Origin: JARBAU01 sp029237525
GTDB lineage: Archaea; Thermoproteota; Nitrososphaeria; Nitrososphaerales; Nitrososphaeraceae
Direction: 5' to 3'
NCBI GenBank assembly: GCA_036555705.1
Contig: DATBKT010000097.1
Span: forward strand, 1-24,159
Length of the DNA stretch: 24,159 nucleotides
A program made the translations under genes and the position numbers. Below, piece after piece: positions 1 through 7,303 of this stretch. The notes below the pieces were generated by a model, which was not told where the DNA came from, searched no databases, and saw nothing but the letters and a program-made list of their open reading frames with translations. How positions within the stretch are numbered: the first letter of the stretch is position 1; each line of letters opens with the position of its first letter.

Positions 1-1
1 A

Positions 2-145
2 TTCGGCCTCGATATTGCGTCGAATGCTTTAGAATCAAGTGTTAACAAAATAGTAGTAAAGGATGATTACTTAATCTATATGGAAAACTTTATGGATCTC
101 TGCAGTCATGGATCAAGTGGTATTGGTAAAACAAAAAATGATTGA
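2..145 (+). CDS. C-terminal end of an unidentified protein (5' truncated by window)
   Basis: An open frame enters at base 2 and runs 47 codons to a TGA at 143-145. The visible residues include VNKIVVKDDYLIYMENFMDL and a Ser/Gly/Lys-rich end finishing KTKND. The codon pattern and mixed amphipathic composition read like real coding sequence, and no stop interrupts the frame. No family is recognisable from this fragment. The remainder lies left of the window. Confidence 0.55.
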   Translation, partial: FGLDIASNALESSVNKIVVKDDYLIYMENFMDLCSHGSSGIGKTKND

Positions 146-261
146 CCATGAACCTAACTAATACTTGAAACCAGTCTATAAATACACATAAATGATTGAC
201 ATACTTTTGTAATACCGTCAATACCGTCAATGTCTATACAGTTCTAGTCTAATGATTTTAA
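146..261. repeat. Short intergenic gap with a 9-bp tandem repeat
   Basis: Between the partial gene and the convergent Cys-rich gene, the 9-mer AATACCGTC occurs twice in tandem at about 212-229. Nothing else was recognised. Confidence 0.4.
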
Positions 262-663
262 TCATTTCAAAAGTTTCATTATCTTTGCGGCAAAAGATTG
301 TTTGTAGTTATGAAAAGATTCTTCCAGTTTACTACATTCCTTACATATACAATATTTTGAAACTGATCTTGGTTTACACTCGGCTAAATATTCGCATTCA
401 TTGCAACCAGTTTTCTTTCCACAGACAAAACATAGTAGCGCACCAACTTGTTCCCGTTTTACAAACTCAAGAGCCGTTTCCGTAATACCTTGTAATTCTG
501 AATTATCTTTATCTATCTGATTATTTGTCTCACCACAAGACAAATGCATGGCAGCTTTTGCTGACATGGACCAGAAGGCCTTTCCAGGTAATATGTCTTT
601 ATCACATTCATTACATTTAGTATTGAATGTGATGGCAATTTCTATCCAATCAGTAATTGTCAT
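262..663 (-). CDS. Small Cys-rich probable zinc-binding protein
   Basis: 133 residues with 11 cysteines, most of them in pairs. The first cluster is C17-x2-C20 with H40-x2-C43, a spacing that suggests a zinc finger of the C2HC kind. The second is C78-x2-C81 and C87-x2-C90, with C96 after it. A third lies near the end (C105, C107, C110). There is no signal peptide or membrane segment, so it is probably cytosolic. The start ATG at 663 follows a 40-residue ORF on the same strand by 9 bases, so the two may be cotranscribed. The gene converges with the partial gene to its left. Metal binding is inferred from the Cys/His spacing; DNA, RNA or protein binding are all possible and I do not recognise a named family. 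Confidence 0.75.
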   Translation of the reverse strand: MTITDWIEIAITFNTKCNECDKDILPGKAFWSMSAKAAMHLSCGETNNQIDKDNSELQGITETALEFVKREQVGALLCFVCGKKTGCNECEYLAECKPRSVSKYCICKECSKLEESFHNYKQSFAAKIMKLLK

Positions 664-672
664 AGTTCTTAC

Positions 673-795
673 TCAAGAGCTAAGAGGCCTTTCGTGATGT
701 ATGGAAATTCCATTCCATATCATGTTTTCATGTTTTCTTTGATCTTCTCCATTCTCCCAGATCAAAATTTCTGCTGCCGTCTTTTCTAGCTTCAT
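673..795 (-). CDS. Possible small protein (40 aa) upstream of the Cys-rich gene
   Basis: ATG at 795 to TGA at 673. The product begins MKLEKTAAEILIWENGEDQR and is charged and hydrophilic, with a central Trp/Asn/Gly stretch. It ends 9 bases before the start of the Cys-rich gene on the same strand, which fits a two-gene unit. It could instead be the unannotated leader region or a gene remnant. Composition is the only support; no family is recognised. Confidence 0.4.
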   Translation of the reverse strand: MKLEKTAAEILIWENGEDQRKHENMIWNGISIHHERPLSS

Positions 796-1109
796 ATTGA
801 TGGAAAACAGCAATTTTGTTAAAAAAGATTTTCAGTGCTCCTAAGTTAACATGCGGTCATAATATATTGACAATATTTGTTAGTATAGGCTCTGTATCTA
901 CTATTCAAACCCTTTCGTGACTGTATTATTGAACTCTAACTATCCCATGTTGTTAATGCGTAATTGCTTGAAAATGTGTAATATTTTGTATTATAAAGGC
1001 TAACATATATCATAATAAACTAACTAGTAGCAATCAATTAATAATATGGCATAAGAAAGCAAAATTTGAGTTGTACATCGATTTTCATTTTGATGTTACC
1101 GATATTCTA
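796..1109. other. Intergenic, nothing recognised
   Basis: AT-rich spacer between two minus-strand genes. It contains many short A/T runs and no ORF or stable hairpin that I could support. It probably carries the promoter of the 673-795/262-663 unit near its left end, where a run resembling an archaeal TATA element lies 20-40 bases upstream of 795. Confidence 0.4.
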
Positions 1110-1463
1110 TTACTTTTCATACCAATCAACTATTATTTCATTAAGTGGAGATGGTGCACCTGAGAAATCTATACCAAATGCTTTCTTTGCATATTCACGA
1201 AACTTTACAGCCCATAGATGATTTGACATAGCAAATTCTTTCATTGCATTTGCTGGATCCTCTGTCTCTATACTAATTACTCCAAGATCAGGAGCACCGC
1301 TGCCTGGTGGACTATGCTGAATCCAAACTTGCTCTCGAGAAATACCTGCAAGTTTATAAAATTCATCATGATCTTTGGTATGACCACAATTCTCCTCTGC
1401 AAATTTCTTTGCAATTTCTGTTCCTCCTTGAAGATAAGGTAATACTAAACAATAGTTTATCAT
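1110..1463 (-). CDS. DUF6176-like small alpha/beta protein
   Basis: 117 residues. The middle reads GISREQVWIQHSPPGSGAPD followed by a strand ending in a glutamate and a DP pair (ETEDPANAM), then an amphipathic helix and an AFGID motif before the C-terminal DW. This order (GI.RE.VW.Q, then V..E..DP..A, then F......GID) resembles DUF6176-type proteins, which are small dimeric ferredoxin-like folds of unknown function. That assignment is from memory of the pattern and is moderate only. No signal peptide is present. The gene is monocistronic, with a 420-base spacer upstream. Confidence 0.6.
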   Translation of the reverse strand: MINYCLVLPYLQGGTEIAKKFAEENCGHTKDHDEFYKLAGISREQVWIQHSPPGSGAPDLGVISIETEDPANAMKEFAMSNHLWAVKFREYAKKAFGIDFSGAPSPLNEIIVDWYEK

Positions 1464-1586
1464 TTATCTAGATTCGAAGAGAGCATGTATAAAACCATAT
1501 CTAGTACATCACCATTCTTTGTCCTACTGGTAATCCCTCATCCATTTGTTCGTCCATTATATCATATCGATTAGTCTTTTGTTTTG

Positions 1587-1709
1587 TTATCCGTTTATAT
1601 CATGATCAGTCGGTAGTACTTTATTGACTTTTTCTTTATGCTTATATTTACCATCTTTCTTGATTTCACTTCTCAACCATGGCACATTTTCTTGAATATA
1701 TTTACAAAT
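1587..1709 (-). pseudogene. Possible C-terminal gene remnant
   Basis: A minus-strand frame open for 40 codons reads ENVPWLRSEIKKDGKY and then a Lys-rich stretch ending in TDHDING and a TAA. It has no ATG (only a GTG at the V of NVPW), and a stop precedes it. The residue composition is protein-like, so it may be the tail of a lost gene or a GTG-started 32-residue peptide. The rest of the 1464-1885 spacer shows nothing else apart from an AAGGA ribosome-binding-like run just before 1886. Confidence 0.25.
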
Positions 1710-1885
1710 TCAAGAATTAATTATTAATAATATTGAAGTATTTTTGAGGCCAGTATATCTATATTTTAACTTTCAAGGGACTAATTCTGGAGATAGTAAT
1801 TTTCATTACCTGTGAAAGGGGATATTATCTGATAATAACAACTATAAGTTATATAGATCTATCAGCTCTAAGGAAGAATTCTGCT

Positions 1886-3075
1886 ATGGTTCAGCAACAG
1901 GAAAGGAATAAAACCTTTGTTACTACTAACAAAGAGCAATTAGAATCCAATGAAATAGATAACCAGAATCACGATATTAGCAATTTAGTGGATAAAGTCA
2001 ATTCGATTAATAAAGAACATCCCAACATGATTAACGTCGATAAAGCAATAATAGTATCTGATTTGCATCTTGGTTATGAAAAGTGTAATTCAAAAGCATT
2101 TTTAGATTTTCTTTTAGAATGTATTTCTAAAGGGGATTCAAAAGAATATTCGTTATTTATTCTTGGTGATTTTTGGGATCTTTGGCGAAAACATGATATC
2201 ATCTACTCAACTGAATCTGATGAAATTTTGTCCTTAGTAAATCAGTTCAAAGACGTATATTATCTTCCTGGTAATCATGATCATATTACACTAGACACAG
2301 CACACAATCATCCTGATTTTAACTGTTATAATATTAATCGATACTTTAGGATTAAGAGTGGCCAAAAGAACTTCTATCTTGTTCATGGCATGAGCTTGAG
2401 GTAATTTCAAAATTGATATCTATGAAACTATCTGAATATGAAGAAATCTCAGACCAGCTATGTAGGATGAACGATACAGAGGGAAATATCGCAAGTTATC
2501 TACATGAAATGTTTCACAGGGTATTTTCACGAGGACAACCTCAAATTACCGATTTCCTACAGACTGCTGAACAACGAAAGGGGATGGATGCAATAGACAA
2601 ATTTGCAAAATCAAAGGCTAGATATCCACTGTTGGGAATGCAATTAGACGATATTCTGATTTTCGGACATACTCATAGACCTTATATCGATTATGAAAAT
2701 AATGTAATCAATACCGGAGCATGGATATCTGATATGTTAGTGCCCAAATGGTTTGAGGAAGAATATGGACAAGATCAAGCATGCTCTGGCTGGTATGTAG
2801 AGATCAATAGCAACGGGGAATATAGACTAGTGCCATATGGAATACATCAAAAAACAAAGGAAGAAATGAGGAATTCTGAATTAAACAAACAGCGACGTCA
2901 ACAACAAGAAGAGCAAGAACAAGAACGAGAACAGAATAAAGATAATTACAATGATGAAGATGAAAATAAAGACAACCAAAAGGAGAACATTATTAGCAAA
3001 GTTGCATCTCAAGTGGGCGATATGGTAAAACAAGTCAAGGAAGTAGGAAGCAGTGCCATCAAAAATGACACATGA
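1886..3075 (+). pseudogene. Metallophosphoesterase (LpxH-like calcineurin fold), interrupted by one frameshift
   Basis: Two adjacent frames make one protein. The first (1886-2404) has the metal-binding motifs in order: SDLHLG at residues 58-63, GDFWDLW at 94-100, GNHDH at 129-133, and VHG at 166-168, then a premature stop. Insertion of one base after 2389 (GGC-ATGAG to GGC-xATGAG) restores VHGxELEVIS and continues into the second frame (2413-3075), which supplies the last motif GHTHRPY and then NTGAW. The restored product is about 396 residues. Motif order fits UDP-2,3-diacylglucosamine hydrolase-like phosphoesterases. Archaea lack lipid A, so the substrate is unknown. The C-terminal 60-70 residues are a Gln/Glu/Lys-rich, probably coiled tail. 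The break is either real inactivation or an assembly error at a CC run. An AAGGA sequence precedes the ATG. Confidence 0.85.
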
Positions 3076-3130
3076 AAAACTTGATCTGATGTATTTAATA
3101 TCAGCATAATAAACTCGAAGTGTCATTTTT
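3061..3130 (+). terminator. 11-bp inverted repeat spanning the phosphoesterase stop codon
   Basis: AAAAATGACAC at 3061-3071 is exactly complementary to GTGTCATTTTT at 3120-3130. The 48-base loop itself holds a small CTGAT...ATCAG hairpin. The right arm ends in a T-run followed by CTTCT. This fits a transcript end for the phosphoesterase gene, though the long loop makes a simple intrinsic terminator uncertain. Confidence 0.45.
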
Positions 3131-3423
3131 CTTCTGGATGGACAAAGGTTGAGGGTGTTATTTCCTATTTACGGGAAAAATAGCCAATGTCTTGAAGATT
3201 AGTGTATGATACAACTCAAGGTTATAACTTGTTATATGTCGGATTGCCTCAGTCTGCAAATGCATATACATAGCTTTCGTATAGAGATGATTGCATTAAC
3301 TACCCTTGGTAACGCATAAATTTAAAATTGAAGACAGGTGCAAATTAGGTAATTCACTGAAAATATTATTTGATTATGTTACTTGATTAGTCTATTTGTA
3401 TGACGGCATGTCACTGTAATGGA
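3131..3423. other. Intergenic, nothing recognised
   Basis: AT-rich spacer between convergent genes, with no ORF or repeat that I can support. Confidence 0.4.
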
Positions 3424-3981
3424 CTACTTATATCTATTTTCAAGATCGTTTCCATATTTCTGAATTAGTTTGTATACTTTGGGATTAATGACAAAACTGC
3501 AATATGGAGCATCTTGATGATTCTCATAGTAATTCTTGTGGTAATCCTCTGCAACATAAAAATATTTAAAAGGAGTAATCTCTGTCACAATAGGATTTTT
3601 GTAAACACCAGCCTTTTCAAGGCCTCTTTTTGACTTCTCAGCAATCTCTTTTTGTCCCTGATCATGATAAAAAATTGCAGATCTATACTGTGTACCAACA
3701 TCGTTGCCTTGTCTATTAATGGTAGTTGGATCATGTGTATGCCAGAAAACATCAAGGATTTTTTCATAAGGTATCACTGTTGGATCAAATTCTATTTGAA
3801 TTGACTCTGCATGCCCTGTTTTTCCTATACATACTTGCTCATATGAAGGATTTTCTACTATTCCTCCTGAATATCCAGGTAGAACCGATTTGACGCCTTT
3901 GAGCCTTTTGAAGATTGCTTCGCTACACCAAAAACACCCATTAGCAAGCGTTGCTATTTCCATAGTCATAGTCATTGTCAT
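3424..3981 (-). CDS. msrA: Peptide methionine sulfoxide reductase MsrA
   Basis: Reduces the S-epimer of methionine sulfoxide, free or in proteins, using thiol reductants; cytosolic repair of oxidised proteins. The active-site motif GCFWCSE has its catalytic Cys at residue 16, followed by GYSGG and the HTHDPTT segment typical of the family. A QYRSAIFY strand and the AEDYHKNYY motif follow, with a late Cys in PYCSF that may resolve the disulfide. Full family length (185 aa). The N-terminus is odd: four in-frame ATGs give MTMTMTM, from a 6-bp repeat, so the real start is probably the last one (3963), right at the conserved MEIATLANG. It stands alone, without msrB beside it. Confidence 0.95.
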   Translation of the reverse strand: MTMTMTMEIATLANGCFWCSEAIFKRLKGVKSVLPGYSGGIVENPSYEQVCIGKTGHAESIQIEFDPTVIPYEKILDVFWHTHDPTTINRQGNDVGTQYRSAIFYHDQGQKEIAEKSKRGLEKAGVYKNPIVTEITPFKYFYVAEDYHKNYYENHQDAPYCSFVINPKVYKLIQKYGNDLENRYK

Positions 3982-4108
3982 AGTCGTTATTATTCATGTA
4001 TTATTCTTTAGGTATCCATCTAACCTGTCTTAAATGACTCAGTTAGTCCACTTAATTATTTAAGCTCAAAACTAAATGAAATCCACCTAGAATTACACTA
4101 AGATGATA

Positions 4109-4306
4109 TTAATGGTTGCTTACAAAATGGCATGATTTATGGACACTCCTTGCTATGTTTGATGGAACATCGCAAATTAGCAGCTCATCACATCTTGCCG
4201 CATCTTGAACAGGTCAGAAAGGTTTCGGCTTTATGGCCAGAGTAATCGCAGCAAGGATGCGATCCGTAAATTTTTGTTCGTCTTTATAGGCGTCGTGTTT
4301 TGACAT
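4109..4306 (-). pseudogene. Decayed small zinc-ribbon protein (frameshifted)
   Basis: An ATG at 4306 opens MSKHDAYKDEQKFTDRILAA and continues ITLAIKPK, then meets TGA in the same frame. Shifting one frame there reads TFLTCSRCGKM, a clear CxxCGK zinc-binding knuckle, then stops. Shifting back gives DELLICDVPSN, followed by SVHKSC and the end at TAA (4109). Two compensating one-base changes (an A-run loss near CCGAAACC and an extra T after AAGATG) would rebuild a roughly 65-residue protein with a Cys pair and a later H..C. This is read directly by joining frames. The function of the original is unknown. Confidence 0.6.
4244..4264 (+). repeat. Short hairpin ATCGCA/TGCGAT
   Basis: ATCGCA...TGCGAT with a 7-base loop GCAAGGA, followed about 10 bases later by a T-run (ATTTTTG). 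It lies inside the decayed zinc-ribbon ORF, so it may be coincidental. Confidence 0.3.
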
Positions 4307-4452
4307 TTATTTCTGGGAATAAACTAACAGTTCGGTAATTTACCAGCACATGCAAACATATTTACTCATTTAAAGCTTTATCAAAAAATGAAGAATAATA
4401 TCATAAAGTGTCCTTAGTTAGGCATAAGTAATCCATTTTCCATTAAAATGGC

Positions 4453-4563
4453 ATGAATATGAATGAAAAATGGGAGGATCGACATAACGCAAGTTCAGAC
4501 AATCTATCACGATGGAATGGCCTTTCATTATCATTAATCGAAAAACATACTGAACACAGGTAG
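4453..4563 (+). CDS. Possible small ORF (36 aa) ending in a hairpin
   Basis: ATG at 4453 to TAG at 4561-4563, product beginning MNMNEKWEDRHNASSDNLSR. Hydrophilic, with two Trp residues and no motif. A CCATTTT/AAAATGG inverted repeat lies just upstream, and the stop codon sits inside a perfect 8-bp hairpin. This suggests a discrete small transcription unit, but composition alone cannot prove it is translated. Confidence 0.3.
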   Translation: MNMNEKWEDRHNASSDNLSRWNGLSLSLIEKHTEHR

Positions 4564-4578
4564 CATTATACTACCTGT
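4556..4578 (+). terminator. 8-bp perfect hairpin over a stop codon
   Basis: ACAGGTAG (4556-4563) pairs exactly with CTACCTGT (4571-4578) around the 7-base loop CATTATA. It overlaps the TAG of the preceding 36-codon ORF. No long T-run follows, so terminator function is a guess. The rest of 4579-4762 shows nothing. Confidence 0.4.
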
Positions 4579-4762
4579 AGCTTATATGAGTTTACTTGCA
4601 TAAGATCGTGAGATAACATTGAATCTGCATATATGATATTTACAAGTAGCTATTTGTGTTGGATGTGCAAGCTATGTCAACAAGCGGTAATTAATGAAGA
4701 ATTTAAAATAGTTATTGCCTACCTCTACTAACAAATTATGTCAAGTCATTGGACCTGTGTTG

Positions 4763-5140
4763 TTAGTCCGTCCCCCAAGGATTATCTATGACGAATCGCC
4801 AAGAACCATCAGGCTGTTTACGCAGAACGTCCGCAGATTTGGCAGTCATATTAACAGGATTACCATCAGATCCAGTTCCACTAAATGACCATTCAGAAAT
4901 TACAAGAGCAAGATTGCTTGCTTGAAGAATCCTCTTTACCTTTAGATCTAGTTTGCCCTTCAAGTCGATAAAACTACGTAGACTTTGGCGTATATCCTCT
5001 GGATTTTTTGCAAGTTGTCCTGGTTGCGAGGCAAAATACGCATCAGTCTCATACAGCATCATAAGAGAATTTAGATCCCCTGTGTTGATACCTTCAACTA
5101 CTGAATTGAGCACTTCTTTGGGTGTCATTATTTTAGACAT
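4763..5140 (-). CDS. NTF2-fold (SnoaL/DUF4440-like) protein
   Basis: 125 residues with the usual fold order: an N-terminal helix (TPKEVLNSVVEGINTGDLNS), then LMMLYETDAYFASQPG, a helix with NPEDIRQSL, and long strands (LALVISEWSFSGTGSDG, SADVLRKQPDGSWRFVIDNP). The ending, DGSWRFVIDNPWG, is the hallmark of the ketosteroid-isomerase-like DUF4440/SgcJ group. Such proteins bind small hydrophobic ligands or act as isomerases or hydrolases. No substrate can be read here. Cytosolic, single gene; the start ATG at 5140 has an alternative Met four codons later. Its upstream leader carries overlapping inverted repeats (5157-5191). Confidence 0.85.
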   Translation of the reverse strand: MSKIMTPKEVLNSVVEGINTGDLNSLMMLYETDAYFASQPGQLAKNPEDIRQSLRSFIDLKGKLDLKVKRILQASNLALVISEWSFSGTGSDGNPVNMTAKSADVLRKQPDGSWRFVIDNPWGTD

Positions 5141-5156
5141 TAAGGTGTCTTGTGAT

Positions 5157-5191
5157 AATAGTAGCCTTTAAGTTTGTTACTATTGAAGGCT
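5157..5191 (-). promoter_or_regulatory. Interlocked inverted repeats in the NTF2-protein leader
   Basis: Two inverted repeats are interleaved: AATAGTA (5157-5163) with TACTATT (5178-5184), and AGCCTT (5163-5168) with AAGGCT (5186-5191). Because the arms alternate and share a base, the two stems compete or form a pseudoknot-like fold. It begins 17 bases upstream of the 5140 start codon. On the plus strand a TTTTT run follows, so a plus-strand terminator is an alternative reading. Confidence 0.35.
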
Positions 5192-5307
5192 TTTTGGGAA
5201 ATTCAAAAGAAGATTAGGTTATAGATAACGCTTGAAGCGAATCGCACACTAAGTGTTGTGTATCTATACCATTTTTGATACACCATTTGATACTAATACA
5301 CAAAAAC

Positions 5308-5517
5308 CTACAAAATCGAGCCAACAGAAATACCACCTAATCCTTCAAATAGTGGATTGGGCTCCTCTGGATTAGACCAACCAAATTCTCTTACTACATC
5401 GAATTTAGGGGTTGGCAGAGATGGCGGTCCTAGTAATAGAATCTTTTATAAAAAAATTTGAATGTGACACTCCATCTTCATGTCTAGACACTTGAGACAA
5501 AGATATTGCATCCTCAT
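5308..5517 (-). pseudogene. Decayed C2H2-like zinc-finger ORF with internal stop
   Basis: From ATG at 5517 the frame reads MRMQYLCLKCLDMKMECHIQ, with a C-x2-C...C-H cluster, then stops at TAA (5446-5448). The same frame then continues for 45 codons as KILLLGPPSLPTPKF...EFGWSNPEEPNPLFEGLGG and ends at 5308. The downstream part is rich in Pro/Gly and reads like a real C-terminus. A single stop next to a T7 run separates the halves. It could be a nonsense-inactivated gene or a 23-residue finger followed by a remnant. No family name can be assigned. Confidence 0.5.
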
Positions 5518-5552
5518 TTTATTCTGAAATCCTCTGTAACATTTGCAATACC

Positions 5553-5592
5553 ATATTGGTGGCTCTGGATAGAGTTATTCAGCTTGGCAGGG
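5553..5592 (+). repeat. Left copy of an imperfect repeat flanking the permease gene
   Basis: ATATTGGTGGCTCTGGATA (5553-5571), then CTTGGCAGGG at 5583-5592. It matches 7143-7174 at 18 of 19 positions in the first block and all 10 in the second, with the spacer between blocks shorter in the other copy. Confidence 0.6.
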
Positions 5593-5611
5593 AGGAAACA
5601 ATAGTTCTGTG

Positions 5612-6952
5612 TTACATTCTACCAAATAAGAAAGTAATGAACAAATAATAGACAGCAAGATTAGCCACTGTTACTATAAAACCAATTTTAAGAAATTCAG
5701 AGTATGAAAATGCTTTAACCCCTCTGGATTCAGCAGCCTCTATAATGATAATGTTACTTGCCGCTCCAAATATTGTGAGGTTGCCTGCTATAGTGCTTGC
5801 TGCTGCGAGCATCATCCATTCAGATACATCATCAGCATTAAAACCATTGCTTATCATTACATTATTATATAGAGTGACAAAAGGAACATTACTTAGTATC
5901 TGACTGAATGTTACACTAACAATTGAAATAATGGCATTATTTCTAATATTATTATTGTGATCAGGAAGAGGGTTTTGAATATTTGACATAATCTCAGGAA
6001 TTAGACCAGACGTCCATAGAGCAGCAGTAAATACAAACATAGCAGCAAAAAATACTAAAACAGAATAATCTACGTCATATAGTATTTCTCTACGTTCATT
6101 ACTTAAGGCATAAAGTGCTATGGCTCCAAGAGCAGCAATTACACTTATGTTAAAATATGTAATATGAAAGATAAACTGAAGAATTTCTGAAATTATAAAT
6201 CCTGCTATAGTTAAGAAGAGAATAATAGCTGAAATTCTAGCAAGATATGGATTAGTGACAGAATTGGTTGATAATAGTTCACTCTCTTTCATAGCCACAA
6301 TCTTATTACTGAAATTGATATGGTTGGGAACTTTCAACAGTTCTTTTTTAAAGTATACTTTCAAAATAAAATATGTTAAAACAAGATTTAGCATAGTGGG
6401 AATAACTAACCATTTCATAAATGTTAAGAACGGCAAAGGAATACCACTTTTTATTGCTATTAGTAGATTTTGAGGATTTCCAATTGGAGTCATGACGCTT
6501 CCTATGCTGATTCCAAATGCAAGTGCAATAAAGAGAACTGTTGGTCTAAGTCCAATTTGTCTTGATATATGTATTACAAGTGGTATACCCAATAAAGCAA
6601 TAGTATCATTAACTAAGAATGCAGAAAGTATTCCTAATCCTATAACAAATACTAGCAGGATTGAATTGACATTACTATTCGCTCCATTTAGCAACTTTGC
6701 TGTTACATACTTGAGCACTCCTGATCTATCAAGTGCAGAAACTATACTGAACATACCAAAAAGAAAAATAATTACATCGAGATTGATTGCCTTAAGCGCA
6801 TCTTCAATACTAATAACTTGGAGCCCGACTAAAAGGCCTGCTCCTATTAACATTGAAGTCCAAATTGGGATATTGTTTATTTTTCTTCTTTCTATGATGA
6901 GAAAGAATACAAGTGCAAGGACGCCTATTGCAATATATTCATTAGCTAGCAT
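5612..6952 (-). CDS. ArsB/NhaD-superfamily ion permease (citrate-transporter-like domain)
   Basis: 446-residue integral membrane protein with about 10-12 hydrophobic segments. The N-terminal YIAIGVLALVFFLIIERRKI, the NLDVIIFLFGMFSIVSALDR segment (residues ~58-77), LSAFLVNDTIALLGIPLV and GSVMTPIGNPQNLLIAI are the signature stretches of this superfamily. The half-helix repeats LVNDT and SNVPFVTLYNN lie in the two symmetry-related halves, and AASTIAGNLTIFGAASNIII near the end matches GNLT.xGaaaNi. Members move arsenite, Na+/H+ or dicarboxylates; the substrate cannot be set from sequence. No ars regulator or reductase sits nearby, which weakens an arsenite role. Single gene, flanked on both sides by an imperfect repeat. 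Confidence 0.9.
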   Translation of the reverse strand: MLANEYIAIGVLALVFFLIIERRKINNIPIWTSMLIGAGLLVGLQVISIEDALKAINLDVIIFLFGMFSIVSALDRSGVLKYVTAKLLNGANSNVNSILLVFVIGLGILSAFLVNDTIALLGIPLVIHISRQIGLRPTVLFIALAFGISIGSVMTPIGNPQNLLIAIKSGIPLPFLTFMKWLVIPTMLNLVLTYFILKVYFKKELLKVPNHINFSNKIVAMKESELLSTNSVTNPYLARISAIILFLTIAGFIISEILQFIFHITYFNISVIAALGAIALYALSNERREILYDVDYSVLVFFAAMFVFTAALWTSGLIPEIMSNIQNPLPDHNNNIRNNAIISIVSVTFSQILSNVPFVTLYNNVMISNGFNADDVSEWMMLAAASTIAGNLTIFGAASNIIIIEAAESRGVKAFSYSEFLKIGFIVTVANLAVYYLFITFLFGRM

Positions 6953-7142
6953 CTAGTTAATACATCTGATCAGTGCGGATCATGTTATTCTTTCTTTATT
7001 CTGAGACTTTGGTAGGTTGAATTATGCATCTATATTTTTATTCGTTAGTCGCTATATGTTTTAGACAAAATGTAACAAGAAGAATTCACAATAATGTTTA
7101 TTCAAATCTAGTCATTTAGTATGTTATCATATTCGTGGTATT
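6953..7142. other. Intergenic upstream of the permease
   Basis: AT-rich spacer. A short inverted repeat TGATCAGTGCGGATCA lies at about 6967-6982, 15 bases upstream of the permease start at 6952, and could be an operator or a TATA-proximal element. Nothing else was recognised up to the repeat at 7143. Confidence 0.3.
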
Positions 7143-7174
7143 ATATTGGTTGCTCTGGATATATCTTGGCAGGG
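7143..7174 (+). repeat. Right copy of the imperfect repeat flanking the permease gene
   Basis: ATATTGGTTGCTCTGGATA (7143-7161), then CTTGGCAGGG (7165-7174), in the same orientation as 5553-5592. Both copies lie in intergenic DNA about 1.6 kb apart. Confidence 0.6.
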
Positions 7175-7255
7175 GCCATTTTAACCTATCAATCTAGAAA
7201 AATTCAAATTTCATTAATAATAAAATGTCTGAGTTAGGCACTAGTGGCAAGATAA

Positions 7256-7266
7256 CTATATAATAT
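7256..7266 (+). promoter_or_regulatory. TATA-box region for the winged-helix gene
   Basis: CTATATAATATAAAT centred about 45 bases before the ATG at 7304. The position fits an archaeal TATA element with a leader of roughly 20 bases. Confidence 0.45.
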
Positions 7267-7303
7267 AAATAATACATAGATTATAACAACTAATAACTTC
7301 CAT

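Noticed and set aside
2881..3126. 81-codon minus-strand ORF of very hydrophobic composition
   Set aside because: It is the antisense of the Gln/Glu/Lys-rich tail of the phosphoesterase; Phe/Ile/Leu runs are expected there by base composition.
4190..4306. TGA read as selenocysteine or pyrrolysine in the 4.2-kb zinc ORF
   Set aside because: Reading straight through the TGA does not give the CSRCGK motif, which needs a frame change, so frameshift decay is the simpler account.
6255..6956. Plus-strand ORFs opposite the permease
   Set aside because: Shadows of a well-supported membrane protein gene with no motifs of their own.
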